Assembly: GCA_963702195.1 (NCBI GenBank)
Contig: OY969725.1
Location: 2,046,001 to 2,110,000 of the forward strand
DNA: 64,000 nt
From: AC-56 sp963702195
Lineage (GTDB): Bacteria; Actinomycetota; Thermoleophilia; Solirubrobacterales; 70-9
Reading direction: 5' to 3'
Shown here: positions 54,305-63,158 of the stretch, piece by piece
Layout: each line of letters opens with the position of its first letter
Position numbering within the stretch: the first letter of the stretch is position 1
Position numbers and translations under genes: made by a program
The notes under the pieces: model-generated
Told to the model about the DNA's origin: nothing
Database searches by the model: none
What the model saw: only the letters and a program-made list of their open reading frames with translations

Positions 54305-54676
54305 CTACTGGGCGGAATGCAGGTCGGTCCGGAGCTCCCGCGCCTCGCCGATGTAGGTGTGGGCGGGCGTGTGGCCATCGTCGGCGTAGTAGTGGACCAT
54401 GACGCGGATCACGCCGCGCATGGCGTTGCGGACGTCGAGCTCACGGGTGCACAGCAACGGGACCGAGTCGAGCCCAAGTCGGCGGGCGGCGACGGCGGGG
54501 AATTCGGCGTTCAGGTCGTCGGTCGCCGTGAACAGGCAGCTCACGATTCGATCCGGCTCGAGGTCGTTGCGGGAGATCAGCTCCCGCATCAGCTCCTCGG
54601 TCGCGTCGAGGATCGCATTGACGTCGTTGCTCGACGCCTTGACGGCCCCCCGGACTGCATACAGGCGCTCGCTCAT
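54305..54676 (-). CDS. aroH: Chorismate mutase, AroH type
   Basis: Converts chorismate to prephenate, feeding TyrA. The 123-residue trimeric AroH fold is recognised from YAVRGAVKASSNDVNAILDATEELM, SCLFTATDDLNAEFPAVAARRLG, and IRVMVHYY with catalytic arginines. Its start overlaps the rluB stop (ATGA). The operon is rluB-aroH, cut off from hisC by the inserted cyclase gene on the other strand. Confidence 0.95.
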   Translation of the reverse strand: MSERLYAVRGAVKASSNDVNAILDATEELMRELISRNDLEPDRIVSCLFTATDDLNAEFPAVAARRLGLDSVPLLCTRELDVRNAMRGVIRVMVHYYADDGHTPAHTYIGEARELRTDLHSAQ

Positions 54677-55368
54677 GGGGCGGCATCCTTCCAGAGGCGC
54701 CTGACCTCCGGGGTTCGCAGCCTTCGCGCCTTGCCCTCGGGCAGCGTCCCGAGCGCCAGCGGGCCGAACCGGATGCGGGCCAGCGCGACCACCTGGTTGC
54801 CCACCGCCTCGACCATCCGGCGAACCTGGCGGTTGCGGCCCTCGGCGATGGTCATCTCGACTACGCGCGGAGATGTCCTGCGCACCTTCGCCGGGCGCGT
54901 TGGCCCGTCATCGAGGTCAACGCCGCGGCGGAGCCGCCGGAGCTGCGACTCGGTCACCTGGCGTCGCAGCCGGACCTTGTAGGTGCGCTCGACGCCGTAG
55001 CGGGGATGGGTGAGCCGGTTCGCGAGCTCGCCGTCATTGGTCAGCAGGATGAGCCCGGTCGAGTCCACGTCGAGTCGCCCGACCGGATAGAGCCTGCGTT
55101 CCGAGTCCACGAGCTCGACCACCGCGCGCCGCCGGCCCGGCTCCTTGGCGGTGGACACAACCCCCGCCGGCTTGTTGAGCATCCAGATCTCGTGCGGCTC
55201 CGGGCGCACCGGCCGGCCGCCGAGTGCGACGCCGCTTGAGTGGTCCACGTCCCGAGCCGGATCGGTGACCTTCTCCCCCGCCACCGTCACCCGCCCGGCG
55301 GCGATGAGCTCCTCGGCGCGCCGCCGCGAAGCGACGCCGCAGTGGGCCAGGTACTTCGCGAGGCGCAT
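54673..55368 (-). CDS. rluB: Pseudouridine synthase RluB/RsuA type
   Basis: Modifies uridine in rRNA. An N-terminal S4 RNA-binding domain (MRLAKYLAHCGVASRRRAEELIAAGRV) precedes the catalytic domain with the aspartate in GRLDVDSTGLILLTNDG. The ending RNRQVRRMVEAVGNQVVALARIRFG is typical. At 231 residues it is standard. It lies downstream of scpA-scpB with two small unrelated genes between, and overlaps aroH. Confidence 0.93.
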   Translation of the reverse strand: MRLAKYLAHCGVASRRRAEELIAAGRVTVAGEKVTDPARDVDHSSGVALGGRPVRPEPHEIWMLNKPAGVVSTAKEPGRRRAVVELVDSERRLYPVGRLDVDSTGLILLTNDGELANRLTHPRYGVERTYKVRLRRQVTESQLRRLRRGVDLDDGPTRPAKVRRTSPRVVEMTIAEGRNRQVRRMVEAVGNQVVALARIRFGPLALGTLPEGKARRLRTPEVRRLWKDAAP

Positions 55369-55413
55369 GCCGTCGAACCTAGCGACGGACCGTCCTCAAG
55401 GCCAATTTGCGGT

Positions 55414-55815
55414 CTACCCGGCGAGCCGGGCGGCTTCAAGCGCTTCCCGCTTGGTCTGGTAGAGCGTGAGCGACGTCTGCAGGCCATTCCGGAACGTGAC
55501 CAGCCAGGCCGAGCGGGCCTGTGTCTCGATGCCATCGCGTCCACGGAGATAGGTGACGTTCTCCACCATGAGGCGGTCGTCCCCGAGTTCTGTCGGGTCA
55601 TCGATCTCCATACGAACGCTGTCCCACGCCGTGAGGAACCCGTGCACAAAATCCCGGATCTGATCGTGTCCCCGGTACACACCTGCCTCAGGGCCGCGGG
55701 AGCGCGACCAGTCCAGCACCGCGTCGGGCGCCCAGGTCTCCAAGATCCCGTCGAGGTCACGGCGGTTATACGCATCCGTGGACCGGCGCACGAGCTCGAC
55801 GTTCGCGTCCCTCAT
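55414..55815 (-). CDS. SnoaL-like (NTF2-fold) protein
   Basis: A 133-residue NTF2-like domain. The start NVELVRRSTDAYNRRDLDGILETWAPDAVLDW and the middle GHDQIRDFVHGFLTAW are typical of SnoaL-like proteins, whose roles vary from polyketide cyclases to ligand carriers. No specific function is assigned. It overlaps the lipoprotein gene upstream by ATGA and is inserted between scpB and rluB. Confidence 0.82.
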   Translation of the reverse strand: MRDANVELVRRSTDAYNRRDLDGILETWAPDAVLDWSRSRGPEAGVYRGHDQIRDFVHGFLTAWDSVRMEIDDPTELGDDRLMVENVTYLRGRDGIETQARSAWLVTFRNGLQTSLTLYQTKREALEAARLAG

Positions 55816-56243
55816 TTCCGCGGTGCCTTACCGCTCAGTTCGCGACCAACGTCGCCCAGGAAGGTGAAGTGGCCGACGACTCGCCGTCGCTGCCTGGCGG
55901 TCACCCGGCGCGAGAGGGGCCCTCGCAGGTACCCAAGATCGCAGCGATGAGCCTCGAAGTCGATGAAGGCAGTACGGGCGCCTTGGAAATACACGTCGGG
56001 AGGGGTTGGAGGATTGGGAGCGAGGAACGCGACGGCGTCACGGGTGAATCCCTTCGCGTCGAGGCGGCACCGTGCGGGCGTTCCCTTGGTGATGGGTACG
56101 GTGACCGCGGGAAAGCTGGCATAGGCCGGGATGGTCAGCTGCTTCACCGTCTTGCCATGATCGGACGAGCCACCGCAACCGGCCAGCACCAGAACCGTGA
56201 TGAGCGAGACCAAGAATCCACGGCGAGCTGCGCGGGAATCCAA
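55812..56243 (-). CDS. Small lipoprotein
   Basis: A 143-residue protein with a signal peptide (about 1-21) ending in the lipobox LVLAGC, so it is probably lipid-anchored outside the membrane. The mature chain (GGSSDHGKTVKQL onward) has two further cysteines and basic residues at the C-terminus but no recognised domain. It is co-translated with the SnoaL-like gene (ATGA). It starts seven bases after scpB. Confidence 0.78.
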   Translation of the reverse strand: MDSRAARRGFLVSLITVLVLAGCGGSSDHGKTVKQLTIPAYASFPAVTVPITKGTPARCRLDAKGFTRDAVAFLAPNPPTPPDVYFQGARTAFIDFEAHRCDLGYLRGPLSRRVTARQRRRVVGHFTFLGDVGRELSGKAPRK

Positions 56244-56250
56244 CGGCTCG

Positions 56251-56820
56251 CTAGCTCCTCCGCTGCTCGCCCGCCTTCAGCAGGCGCTCGCGGAGCTCGC
56301 GCTCGTCCTCCGGGGTCGGGTCGAAGCGCGATGGATCGGGGAGCTGGTCCAGGCCGGAGAGGCCGAAGAGCTTCTCGAACAGCGGCGTGGTCCGGTAGAC
56401 CATCGCCCCGAACCGCGAGCGCCCCGACTCCTCGATCAGGCCTCGCTCGGTGAGGGTCGCCACAGCCGACTCCGACGACACGCCGCGGATCCGGGCGATC
56501 TCCGGCCGCGAGACGGGCTGGAGGTAGGAGACGATCGCCAAGGTCTCGGCCTGCGCCTGCGTAAGCGGGGGCGTCCGCGGGGTCGAAAGCAGGCGACGGG
56601 CCGCGTCCTCGGCCACCGGATCCGCGGCCAGCGTGTAGCCGCCGGCGACCTGGCGCAGTACGACGCCTCGCGAGCCCTCCGCGAGCCGGCCCTCCAGCGC
56701 GTCGAGCGCCCGATCGACCTCCGCCTCGCTCGCATCGCAGGCCTGGGCGAGCTCCGCCGTCGACACGGGCTGCGGCGACAGGAACAGCAGCGCCTCCACC
56801 GTGCGCTCGAGAACAGTCAT
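56251..56820 (-). CDS. scpB: Segregation and condensation protein B
   Basis: Winged-helix partner of ScpA in the SMC complex. VLERTVEALLFLSPQPVSTAELA and the second winged helix LAIVSYLQPVSRPEIARIRGV are standard. The start at 56820 overlaps the scpA stop (ATGA); 189 residues. The presence of scpA and scpB shows that the short SMC of this genome works in the usual three-part complex (inference). Confidence 0.95.
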   Translation of the reverse strand: MTVLERTVEALLFLSPQPVSTAELAQACDASEAEVDRALDALEGRLAEGSRGVVLRQVAGGYTLAADPVAEDAARRLLSTPRTPPLTQAQAETLAIVSYLQPVSRPEIARIRGVSSESAVATLTERGLIEESGRSRFGAMVYRTTPLFEKLFGLSGLDQLPDPSRFDPTPEDERELRERLLKAGEQRRS

Positions 56821-57536
56821 TGCACCTCCACCTCGATGGGTCCGAACAGGTCCTTTTGCTTCCACGTCGCCTCGCCTCGCTTGTGCATCTCGAGCAGGGC
56901 GAAGAGCGTCACCGCCTGGGTCAGCCGGTCCTCATCGGCGAACACCTCGTCGAAGTCGAAACGGCCTCGGTGCGAGAGCAGCTCGCGAAGAACCTCGAGC
57001 CGGCGCTCGAGCGAGACCGTCGGGCGGATGTGGCTCGTGTCGGGCTCCGGCGGGATGCGCAGCAGGTCGCCGAGGGCCTCCCCCAGCCGCGCCGGGTCGT
57101 AGACCTGGCTCGCCGCCTCGAGCGAGGCGCGACGCAGCTCCGGCGGCAGCGGCGCGGCCCGGTAGAGGTAACGGCGTCCGTCGACGAACAGGCCTGAGAG
57201 ATGGGCGGCCGCCTCCCGGTACCGCCGGTACTCGAGCATCCGGGCCAGGAGCTCGTCGGCGGCCTCCTCCGGGCCGAGCTCGATCTGCTCGGAGTCCTCG
57301 GTCGGCAGGAGCAGGCGCGACTTCAGCTCCAGGAGCGATGCGATCAGGACGAGGAACTCCGTGGCCGAGTCCAGGTCGAGCTCGCCGGTGGTCTCGAGGT
57401 GCTCGAGGTAGGCGACGACGATGTCGCCGAGCGACACCTCCGCCAGGGGAATCTCCTCGCGAAGGACGACCGCCATCAGGAGGTCGAACGGCCCGGCGAA
57501 GACGTCGAGATCGAGGTCGAGCTCGGCTGCCCGCAT
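56817..57536 (-). CDS. scpA: Segregation and condensation protein A
   Basis: Kleisin that bridges the two SMC heads. The N-terminal helices FAGPFDLLMAVVLREEIPLAEVSLGDIVVAYLEHLE bind the SMC neck, and the C-terminal winged helix (about 195-239, AVTLFALLEMHKRGEATWKQ) binds the other head's cap. Length is 239 residues, within the normal range. It overlaps scpB and follows trpS on the same strand... the two are 43 bases apart. Confidence 0.94.
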   Translation of the reverse strand: MRAAELDLDLDVFAGPFDLLMAVVLREEIPLAEVSLGDIVVAYLEHLETTGELDLDSATEFLVLIASLLELKSRLLLPTEDSEQIELGPEEAADELLARMLEYRRYREAAAHLSGLFVDGRRYLYRAAPLPPELRRASLEAASQVYDPARLGEALGDLLRIPPEPDTSHIRPTVSLERRLEVLRELLSHRGRFDFDEVFADEDRLTQAVTLFALLEMHKRGEATWKQKDLFGPIEVEVQ

Positions 57537-57579
57537 TCAGGGCAGCGTAGAACCTGCCTCGGACCCGGCGAGGTGTCGG

Positions 57580-58578
57580 CTATCTGCGAGGGCCGATGCC
57601 CATGACGTCGCGAACGTCCGCGAGCGTGTCCGATGCGATCGCCCGCGCCTTCTCCGCGCCCGCGGCGAGCGCGGACTCGATCGCCGCCTCATCGGGCCGT
57701 AGCTCCGCGTAGCGCTCGCGCGTGGGTGCCAGGTAGTCGACCACGGTGTCGGCAACGGCGCCCTTGAAGTCGCCGTAGCCGGAGCCCTCGAACTCGCGCT
57801 CGATCTCGGAGGGGTCGGTCTCGCGGGCGACCGAGAGGATCTCGATCAGGTTGGCGATCCCCTCCTTGTCGGGCGCCCTGCGGACCTCGGTACCGGAGTC
57901 GGTGACCGCGCTTCGCACCTTCTTGCGCACGACGTCGGCCTCGTCCAGGATGTAGACCGTCCCCTGCTCGGAGCCGTAGGTGGTCGACATCCGCGAGGTC
58001 GGCTCCTGGAGGTTCATGATCCGCGCGCCCACCTCGGGGTAGCGGCCCTCGGGCACGAGCAGGGTGTCACCGAAGCGGGCGTTGAAGCGCTCGGCGACGT
58101 CGCGCATGAGCTCGACGTGCTGGCGCTGGTCGTCGCCGACCGGGACCACGCTCGCCCGGTAGGCGAGGACGTCGGCGGCCATCAGCACCGGGTAGAGGAA
58201 GAGCCCGGCCGAGACCAGCTCGCGCTGCTGCTCGGACTTCTCCTTGAACTGGTGCATGCGGTTGAGGTCGCCCCAGGCGGTGACCGCGCTCAAGAGCCAG
58301 GTGAGCTCGGCGTGCTCCCTGACGTCGGACTGGCGAAACAGGATGCAGCGCTCGGGGTCGAGCCCCGCAGCCAGCAGGATCGCGGCCGTGTCGTAGAGGC
58401 GCTCGCGGAGCTCCGCCGGCTCGTAAGCCACCGTGGTCGCGTGCAGGTCGACGATGCAGTAGATGGCCTCGCCGCGATCCTGCCACTCGACGTACTGCCG
58501 GATCGCGCCGATGTAGTTCCCCAGATGCTTTCGCCCCGTCGGCTGGATGCCGCTGAAGATCCGCTCGGAGTCGGCCAT
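57580..58578 (-). CDS. trpS: Tryptophanyl-tRNA synthetase
   Basis: Class I synthetase charging tRNA-Trp. The HIGH-like motif is TGRKHLGNYIGA and the KMSKS-like loop is SRMSTTYGSEQ, an unusual version (usual MSKS reads MSTT). DQRQHVELMRDVAERFN and the C-terminal anticodon region complete the 332 residues. Divergent from the NTF2-like gene 27 bases away. No T-box leader is present upstream. Confidence 0.95.
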   Translation of the reverse strand: MADSERIFSGIQPTGRKHLGNYIGAIRQYVEWQDRGEAIYCIVDLHATTVAYEPAELRERLYDTAAILLAAGLDPERCILFRQSDVREHAELTWLLSAVTAWGDLNRMHQFKEKSEQQRELVSAGLFLYPVLMAADVLAYRASVVPVGDDQRQHVELMRDVAERFNARFGDTLLVPEGRYPEVGARIMNLQEPTSRMSTTYGSEQGTVYILDEADVVRKKVRSAVTDSGTEVRRAPDKEGIANLIEILSVARETDPSEIEREFEGSGYGDFKGAVADTVVDYLAPTRERYAELRPDEAAIESALAAGAEKARAIASDTLADVRDVMGIGPRR

Positions 58579-58605
58579 GGCGGGCGCGGACTATAGGGTG
58601 CCGGT

Positions 58606-59112
58606 ATGGCGAAGGCGAAGAAGGACGCGGCGCGCGCGGTCGTTCGGGAGTACTTCGACGCGCTCATGGCCAAGGACCTCGACCGGGCGGTCGCGACCTG
58701 GAAGCCGGGGAGCCAGGATCGCCTCTACGGCTTCGCCGAGATGGTCGCCCCGCATGGCATCCGCGACTACTTCGCGAGCATCTTCGCCGCGATCCCCGAC
58801 TTCACGCTCGAGGTCGATTCGATGGTCGCCGAGGGCGACGAGGTCGCGGTGCGCTGGCACGCCGCCGGCACCTTCGACGGAACCCAGAAGTTCCAGGGCC
58901 TGGTGCCGAACGGACGGCGAGTGGAGCTCGAGGGACTCGACCTCCTCACCGTCTCCGACGACAAGATCGTCTCCAATCACGCCTACACCAACGGCATGGA
59001 GTTCGCGCGCCAAGTCGGCGCGCTGCCTCCTCAGGACTCCGGCCCGGAGCGGGCCATGGCCGCGGCCTTCAACGCGAAGACCGCGATCGAGAAGCGGCTG
59101 CGCCGCACGTGA
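58606..59112 (+). CDS. SnoaL-like (NTF2-fold) ester-cyclase-type protein
   Basis: A 168-residue protein with the SnoaL-type pattern VREYFDALMAKDLDRAVATWKPG, FASIFAAIPDFTLEVDSMVAEGDEVAVRWHAAGTF and GLDLLTVSDDKIVSNH. These act on or bind small hydrophobic molecules; the substrate is unknown. It is followed by the ThuA-like gene, 19 bases later on the same strand. Confidence 0.82.
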   Translation: MAKAKKDAARAVVREYFDALMAKDLDRAVATWKPGSQDRLYGFAEMVAPHGIRDYFASIFAAIPDFTLEVDSMVAEGDEVAVRWHAAGTFDGTQKFQGLVPNGRRVELEGLDLLTVSDDKIVSNHAYTNGMEFARQVGALPPQDSGPERAMAAAFNAKTAIEKRLRRT

Positions 59113-59131
59113 GTTAGGCGCGGGCGGAGCA

Positions 59132-59842
59132 ATGGGTTCGATCCGAGCGCTCCTCCTGACGGGAGGAGCGCTCCACGACGAGCCGTCCTATTACTCGGAG
59201 CTCGCGGGTGCGCTGGCCGGAGAGGGCGGCGTCGATCTTCGGATGACCCGTGATCTCGATGCGCTCGCTGCCGCCACCCTCGAGCCGTACGACGTCGTCA
59301 TCAACACGACCACCTTCGTCGACGCCGAGGCCGGACAGGTCGAGGCGTTGCTCGAGTCGGTTCGCGGCGGCACCGGCCTGGTGGCGCTCCACGGCGGCAA
59401 CGCCACATTCTGGAACAGCCCCGACTACCTACGGGCCCTCGGCTCGCGGTTCCTACGACACCCTCCCATCAAGCGCTTCCGGGTTCACATCGAGGATCCC
59501 GCGCACCCGATCGTCGACGGTGTGGGCGACTTCGAGGTCGAGGACGAGCTGTTCGAGATCGGCGGCGACGTGAGCCGCTTCGAGGAGTTCACGAAGGCGT
59601 TTGGCGAGCGCGGGTGGTCGGATCCCGCCGTCCTTCGGATCGGCGAGGGGCCTCTACAGCCCGACATCACGGTGTTGGCGTCCTCCGAGAGTCAGCCGCT
59701 CCTTTACACACGAACGCTCGGCACGGGCCGCATCCATTACAACGCGCTGGGTCACGAGCAGAGCACGCTTCGCAACGAGAGCTACCGCCGCCTCCTGCTC
59801 CAGGGTGTCAGGTGGGCCGCGGACCGGGATGAGACTGGTTAG
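59132..59842 (+). CDS. ThuA-like domain protein
   Basis: A 236-residue class I glutamine-amidotransferase-fold protein of the ThuA group (trehalose utilisation and related sugar metabolism). ALLLTGGALHDEPSYYSELA opens the fold, GTGLVALHGGNATFWNSPDYLRALGSRF and HIEDPAHPIVDGV match ThuA, and GRIHYNALGHEQSTLRNE is its typical end. The cysteine of true amidotransferases is absent, as usual for ThuA. Start chosen at 59132. It overlaps fetB by four bases (convergent). Confidence 0.85.
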   Translation: MGSIRALLLTGGALHDEPSYYSELAGALAGEGGVDLRMTRDLDALAAATLEPYDVVINTTTFVDAEAGQVEALLESVRGGTGLVALHGGNATFWNSPDYLRALGSRFLRHPPIKRFRVHIEDPAHPIVDGVGDFEVEDELFEIGGDVSRFEEFTKAFGERGWSDPAVLRIGEGPLQPDITVLASSESQPLLYTRTLGTGRIHYNALGHEQSTLRNESYRRLLLQGVRWAADRDETG

Positions 59843-60615
59843 GGCTCCGGCTGCTCGCGCAGCTGGTGCGCCGGCGTGAAGAAGCTCCGGTAGGCGAGCG
59901 TCACCGCGATCAGTCCCGCGAGGGCCACGCTGCCGAGCAGCGTCCACAGGAGGATGAGCTGCAGCCGCACGGCGTCGGTCGGGCTGGCGCCGGCGAGCAG
60001 CATCCCAACCATCGTGCCGGGGAAGAAGATCAGCCCCGTGGTCTTGGTCGAGTCGACAAGCGTGATCATCCCCGAGCGCAGGCTCCGCCGGACGATCGGC
60101 GCCGCGGCCTGGGTCGAGGTGGCTCCCAGCGCCAGGGTGGCCTCCACCTCCCGCGCATGGTGGGTCATGTCGTCGCCGAGCCGGTTCAGCGTCACCGCGG
60201 CGGCCGTCATCGCGTTGCCGACGACCATGCCGCCGACCGGGACCAGGTACCGGGGCTGCGCCTTGAAGATCCCCAGCGCGATGACGAGGCCGAGTGTCGC
60301 GGCGCCGGCGACGCCCAGCGCAATCAGCAGCGGCCAGAACGCGTTCGGGACCAGCTTCGCCCGCTGCTTCGCGGTGAAGGCGCCGAAGACCACCATGATC
60401 GCGATCAGTCCGAAGACGAACCACAGGCTGTCCTGGTCGAAGATGAACTTGATGACGTAGCCGATCGCGGTCAGCTGGATCGCCGACCGCACGACCGCGA
60501 TCCCGATGTCCTGCTCCAGGTCGGCCTTGCGCCAGAACGACACCGCAACCGCGATCCCGACGAGCACGAGCGTCGCAGCGACCTCGCCGAGGGTGACGTG
60601 GATGGAGGTGCTCAT
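59839..60615 (-). CDS. fetB: ABC transporter permease, FetB family
   Basis: Membrane protein of 258 residues with about seven hydrophobic segments, of the FetB/UPF0014 family thought to export iron or to act in stress resistance. VVRSAIQLTAIGYVI, PVGGMVVGNAMTAAAVTLNRL, EATLALGATSTQAAAPIVRRSLRSG and DSTKTTGLIFFPGTMVGMLLAGASP are clear family blocks. It overlaps fetA (ATGA). Confidence 0.9.
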   Translation of the reverse strand: MSTSIHVTLGEVAATLVLVGIAVAVSFWRKADLEQDIGIAVVRSAIQLTAIGYVIKFIFDQDSLWFVFGLIAIMVVFGAFTAKQRAKLVPNAFWPLLIALGVAGAATLGLVIALGIFKAQPRYLVPVGGMVVGNAMTAAAVTLNRLGDDMTHHAREVEATLALGATSTQAAAPIVRRSLRSGMITLVDSTKTTGLIFFPGTMVGMLLAGASPTDAVRLQLILLWTLLGSVALAGLIAVTLAYRSFFTPAHQLREQPEP

Positions 60616-61277
60616 CCGGAGGCCGCCAGGTGCTCGGAGACCCGCCCCTCCCCCACCATCCGGCCCTCGTCGAGCCGGACCACCCAGTCGGCCATCCGCC
60701 GCGCCTGCGCGAGGTCATGGGTCACGAGCACCGTCGACGCGTTCACGCGCTCGCGCAGGTGGAGCAAAGTGGCCTCCACAGCACCGCGTGCTTCCGCATC
60801 CAGGGCCGACGTGGGCTCGTCCAGCAGCAGCACCCGCGGCTCCAGCGCCAGCGATCGCGCCAGCATCACGCGCTGCTGCTCGCCCACCGAGAGCTTGCTC
60901 GCGGACCGCTCGGCGAACGACGCGTTGAGGCCGGCGAGGTCGAGCAACCGTGCTACGTCCGGCTCCCGGCCCGCGAGGTCCGCGGCGAAGCGGATGTTGT
61001 CCTCCACCGTCCCATCCAGCAGCGCCGGGAGCTGAGGGACCAGGCACACCTCCCGGCGCAGCTCGAGCGGATCGCGCTCGCGCACATCGGCGCCGTCGTA
61101 GCGAACCGTGCCCGACGCGGGATCCGCCAGCCGGTTCAGGAGACGCAGGAGCGTCGACTTCCCGCTCCCGGACGGGCCGGCGATGCAGCTCGCGCCCTTG
61201 GGCAGCGAAGCGGTGACGTCTTGGAGCACCGTCTTGCCGCCCCGGTCCAGGGTCACGCGATCGAGCTCGAAGAGCAC
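60612..61277 (-). CDS. fetA: ABC transporter ATP-binding protein, FetA type
   Basis: ATPase partner of the FetB permease. Walker A is AGPSGSGKST, the signature LSVGEQQRVMLARSL and Walker B VLLLDEPTSALD. I start at the GTG at 61277 (VLFELDRVTLD); the longer frame is antisense to the neighbouring surface-protein gene. At 221 residues it is a compact FetA-like ATPase. The two genes probably form an iron-handling exporter, though the substrate is inferred from family. Confidence 0.88.
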   Translation of the reverse strand: MLFELDRVTLDRGGKTVLQDVTASLPKGASCIAGPSGSGKSTLLRLLNRLADPASGTVRYDGADVRERDPLELRREVCLVPQLPALLDGTVEDNIRFAADLAGREPDVARLLDLAGLNASFAERSASKLSVGEQQRVMLARSLALEPRVLLLDEPTSALDAEARGAVEATLLHLRERVNASTVLVTHDLAQARRMADWVVRLDEGRMVGEGRVSEHLAASG

Positions 61278-61347
61278 CGGGGGATTATCGCGGGACCTCC
61301 CCTGCACGGGCTGCCGTATTGGGACTACACGACCTGAGGGGGAACCG

Positions 61348-62361
61348 GTGAAACGCCGAATAAGCCTCGTCCCAGCACTGGCTGTCATCGCGATGCCGCT
61401 TCTCGCCGGCGCCTCGACCCTGGCCAAGGATGGATCCAGGGGCGGCGGCGGCGGCTATCTGGACGCAAAGGGCGTCGTGGCGGCAAGCAGCATGCATACG
61501 CCGCCTCGCGCGATCGTGGGACCGCACGGGTCGGGCTCGGTCTATATCGCCCAGCCCAGTGCCGAGGGGGTCAATGTCGCGCGTGTGGACACCGCCGGCA
61601 GCGGGACCGTCACGGCCCACTCGAACTACGGCAGCTTCACCATTCCGACGGTCGCGCTCGACAAATCGACGAGCGGGCTGTCCGCCGACGGGGACACGCT
61701 TGTGCTCGCCGAGCCGTTGGCCGGCCTCGGGGGGGCAACCAGTCGGTTCGAGGTTCTCAATGCGAAGTCGTTGCGGGTTCGCGAAAGCGTCACCCTGCGC
61801 GGCAGCTACAGCTTCGACGCGATCTCTCCGGACGGGAACCTCCTCTACGTCATCGAGTACACGTCCCCGGCGAACCCCAGCAAGTACCTGGTGAGAGCGT
61901 ATGACGTCAGCGCCGGACACCTTCTCCGGACGCCGGTCATCGACCCCGACGAGGCTGGTCAGCCGATGACGGGGAAGCCTGTGACGCGCACGATGAGCCC
62001 GGACGGCCGGTGGGCGTACACGCTCTACCAGGGGTCCGACGAGGGACCGTTCGTCCACGCGCTCGACACTTCCGGACGCAGCGCGAAATGCGTCGACCTC
62101 GACGGGCTCAACCTCCCGACAAACCTCTCGGGATCGCGGCTCGTGGTGAGCGGCGACGGAGACGAGCTGAGCATCGTCCGCCACGGCAACGAGCTCGGAA
62201 CGATCGACACGCACACGTTCGCGGTCAGCCCGCCTGCCACGCCCTCCGATGGCCATGGGTTCCCCTGGGTCCTGATTGCGATCCTGGCGGTTGTCGCGGG
62301 CGCCGGAGCGGGAATCACGTCTCGCGTTGTGCGCCGTCGGCGGAGGCTCGCATCGGGTTAG
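61348..62361 (+). CDS. Membrane-anchored beta-propeller-like surface protein
   Basis: A 337-residue protein with an N-terminal signal peptide (about 1-25, cleavage near GASTLAKD), a domain of repeated beta-type segments (about 45-300, with SPDGNLLYVIEY and SPDGRWAYTLYQG typical of propeller blades) and a C-terminal membrane segment (about 308-328) followed by arginines. It is therefore probably outside the cell, anchored at its C-terminus. GTG start with GAGGGGG at a good distance. Function unknown. Confidence 0.75.
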   Translation: MKRRISLVPALAVIAMPLLAGASTLAKDGSRGGGGGYLDAKGVVAASSMHTPPRAIVGPHGSGSVYIAQPSAEGVNVARVDTAGSGTVTAHSNYGSFTIPTVALDKSTSGLSADGDTLVLAEPLAGLGGATSRFEVLNAKSLRVRESVTLRGSYSFDAISPDGNLLYVIEYTSPANPSKYLVRAYDVSAGHLLRTPVIDPDEAGQPMTGKPVTRTMSPDGRWAYTLYQGSDEGPFVHALDTSGRSAKCVDLDGLNLPTNLSGSRLVVSGDGDELSIVRHGNELGTIDTHTFAVSPPATPSDGHGFPWVLIAILAVVAGAGAGITSRVVRRRRRLASG

Positions 62362-62372
62362 CGGCCAGTCTC

Positions 62373-63107
62373 GTGGTGGGCCTTCTCGCGGCCGCCGCCC
62401 TCGGGGCGCCGGCCGGCCGAGCAGCCCACTCGGTCCACGGCCGGGACCCCGCCACGGTTGGGCACTCGAGCCAGGGACGGCCGATCCAGCTCCGCGAGTA
62501 CGGGCTCGGCGAGACGAGCCTGCGCGTCCTCGTCTTCGGCTGCATCCACGGGACCGAGTGCGCCGCGGACGACCTTCCCGGCCTGGGGCGCCAGGGCTGG
62601 ATGCCCGGGTCCGTGTTCTACGTCCCGAATCTCAACCCGGATGGCCTGGCGCACGGCACCCGGCTGAACGAGCGCGGGGTCGATCTCAATCGAAACTTCC
62701 CGGCGGCCTGGGAGCCGATCGGCGTGCGATGGGATCTGCAGTACTCCGGACCGCGTCCGTTCTCGGAGCCCGAGACGCGCGTCGCCGCCCGCCTCGTCCG
62801 CACTCTCCGCCCAGATGTGACGATCTGGTTCCATCAGGAGGCGGAACCGATGGTCCGCGCGTGGGGCCCCAGCATTCCGGCCGCCCGGCAGTTCGCGCGA
62901 TACCTGCGGCCCGTGCGGTACACGAGCGTGCCGTTTCGTCGCCTGCCCTGGCTCGCCGGAACGGCGCCGAACTGGCAGAACCACCGGTTCGCAGGAAGCG
63001 CGTCGTTCGTAGTCGAGTTACCGCCCGGGCCAGTTCCGAGATTCGACGCCCGCACAATCGCCAGCGCGCTCGCGAGGATGGCCGGGTATTCGCCACGGGA
63101 CCCCTGA
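62373..63107 (+). CDS. Secreted M14-type zinc carboxypeptidase (MpaA-like)
   Basis: A 244-residue peptidase with a short signal peptide (about 1-20, ending GRAAHS). The zinc motif HGTE is in VFGCIHGTECAADD, followed by NLNPDGLAHGTR, DLNRNF and the catalytic glutamate near the C-terminus in SFVVELPPG. MpaA-like enzymes cleave murein peptides. The GTG at 62373 is the best start; the gene follows the propeller gene by 11 bases and is likely in its operon. Confidence 0.82.
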   Translation: MVGLLAAAALGAPAGRAAHSVHGRDPATVGHSSQGRPIQLREYGLGETSLRVLVFGCIHGTECAADDLPGLGRQGWMPGSVFYVPNLNPDGLAHGTRLNERGVDLNRNFPAAWEPIGVRWDLQYSGPRPFSEPETRVAARLVRTLRPDVTIWFHQEAEPMVRAWGPSIPAARQFARYLRPVRYTSVPFRRLPWLAGTAPNWQNHRFAGSASFVVELPPGPVPRFDARTIASALARMAGYSPRDP

Positions 63108-63158
63108 GGGCTCGCAACCCGTATTGCATGGATGTCGCGATCCGCGACCGTTCGAGGG

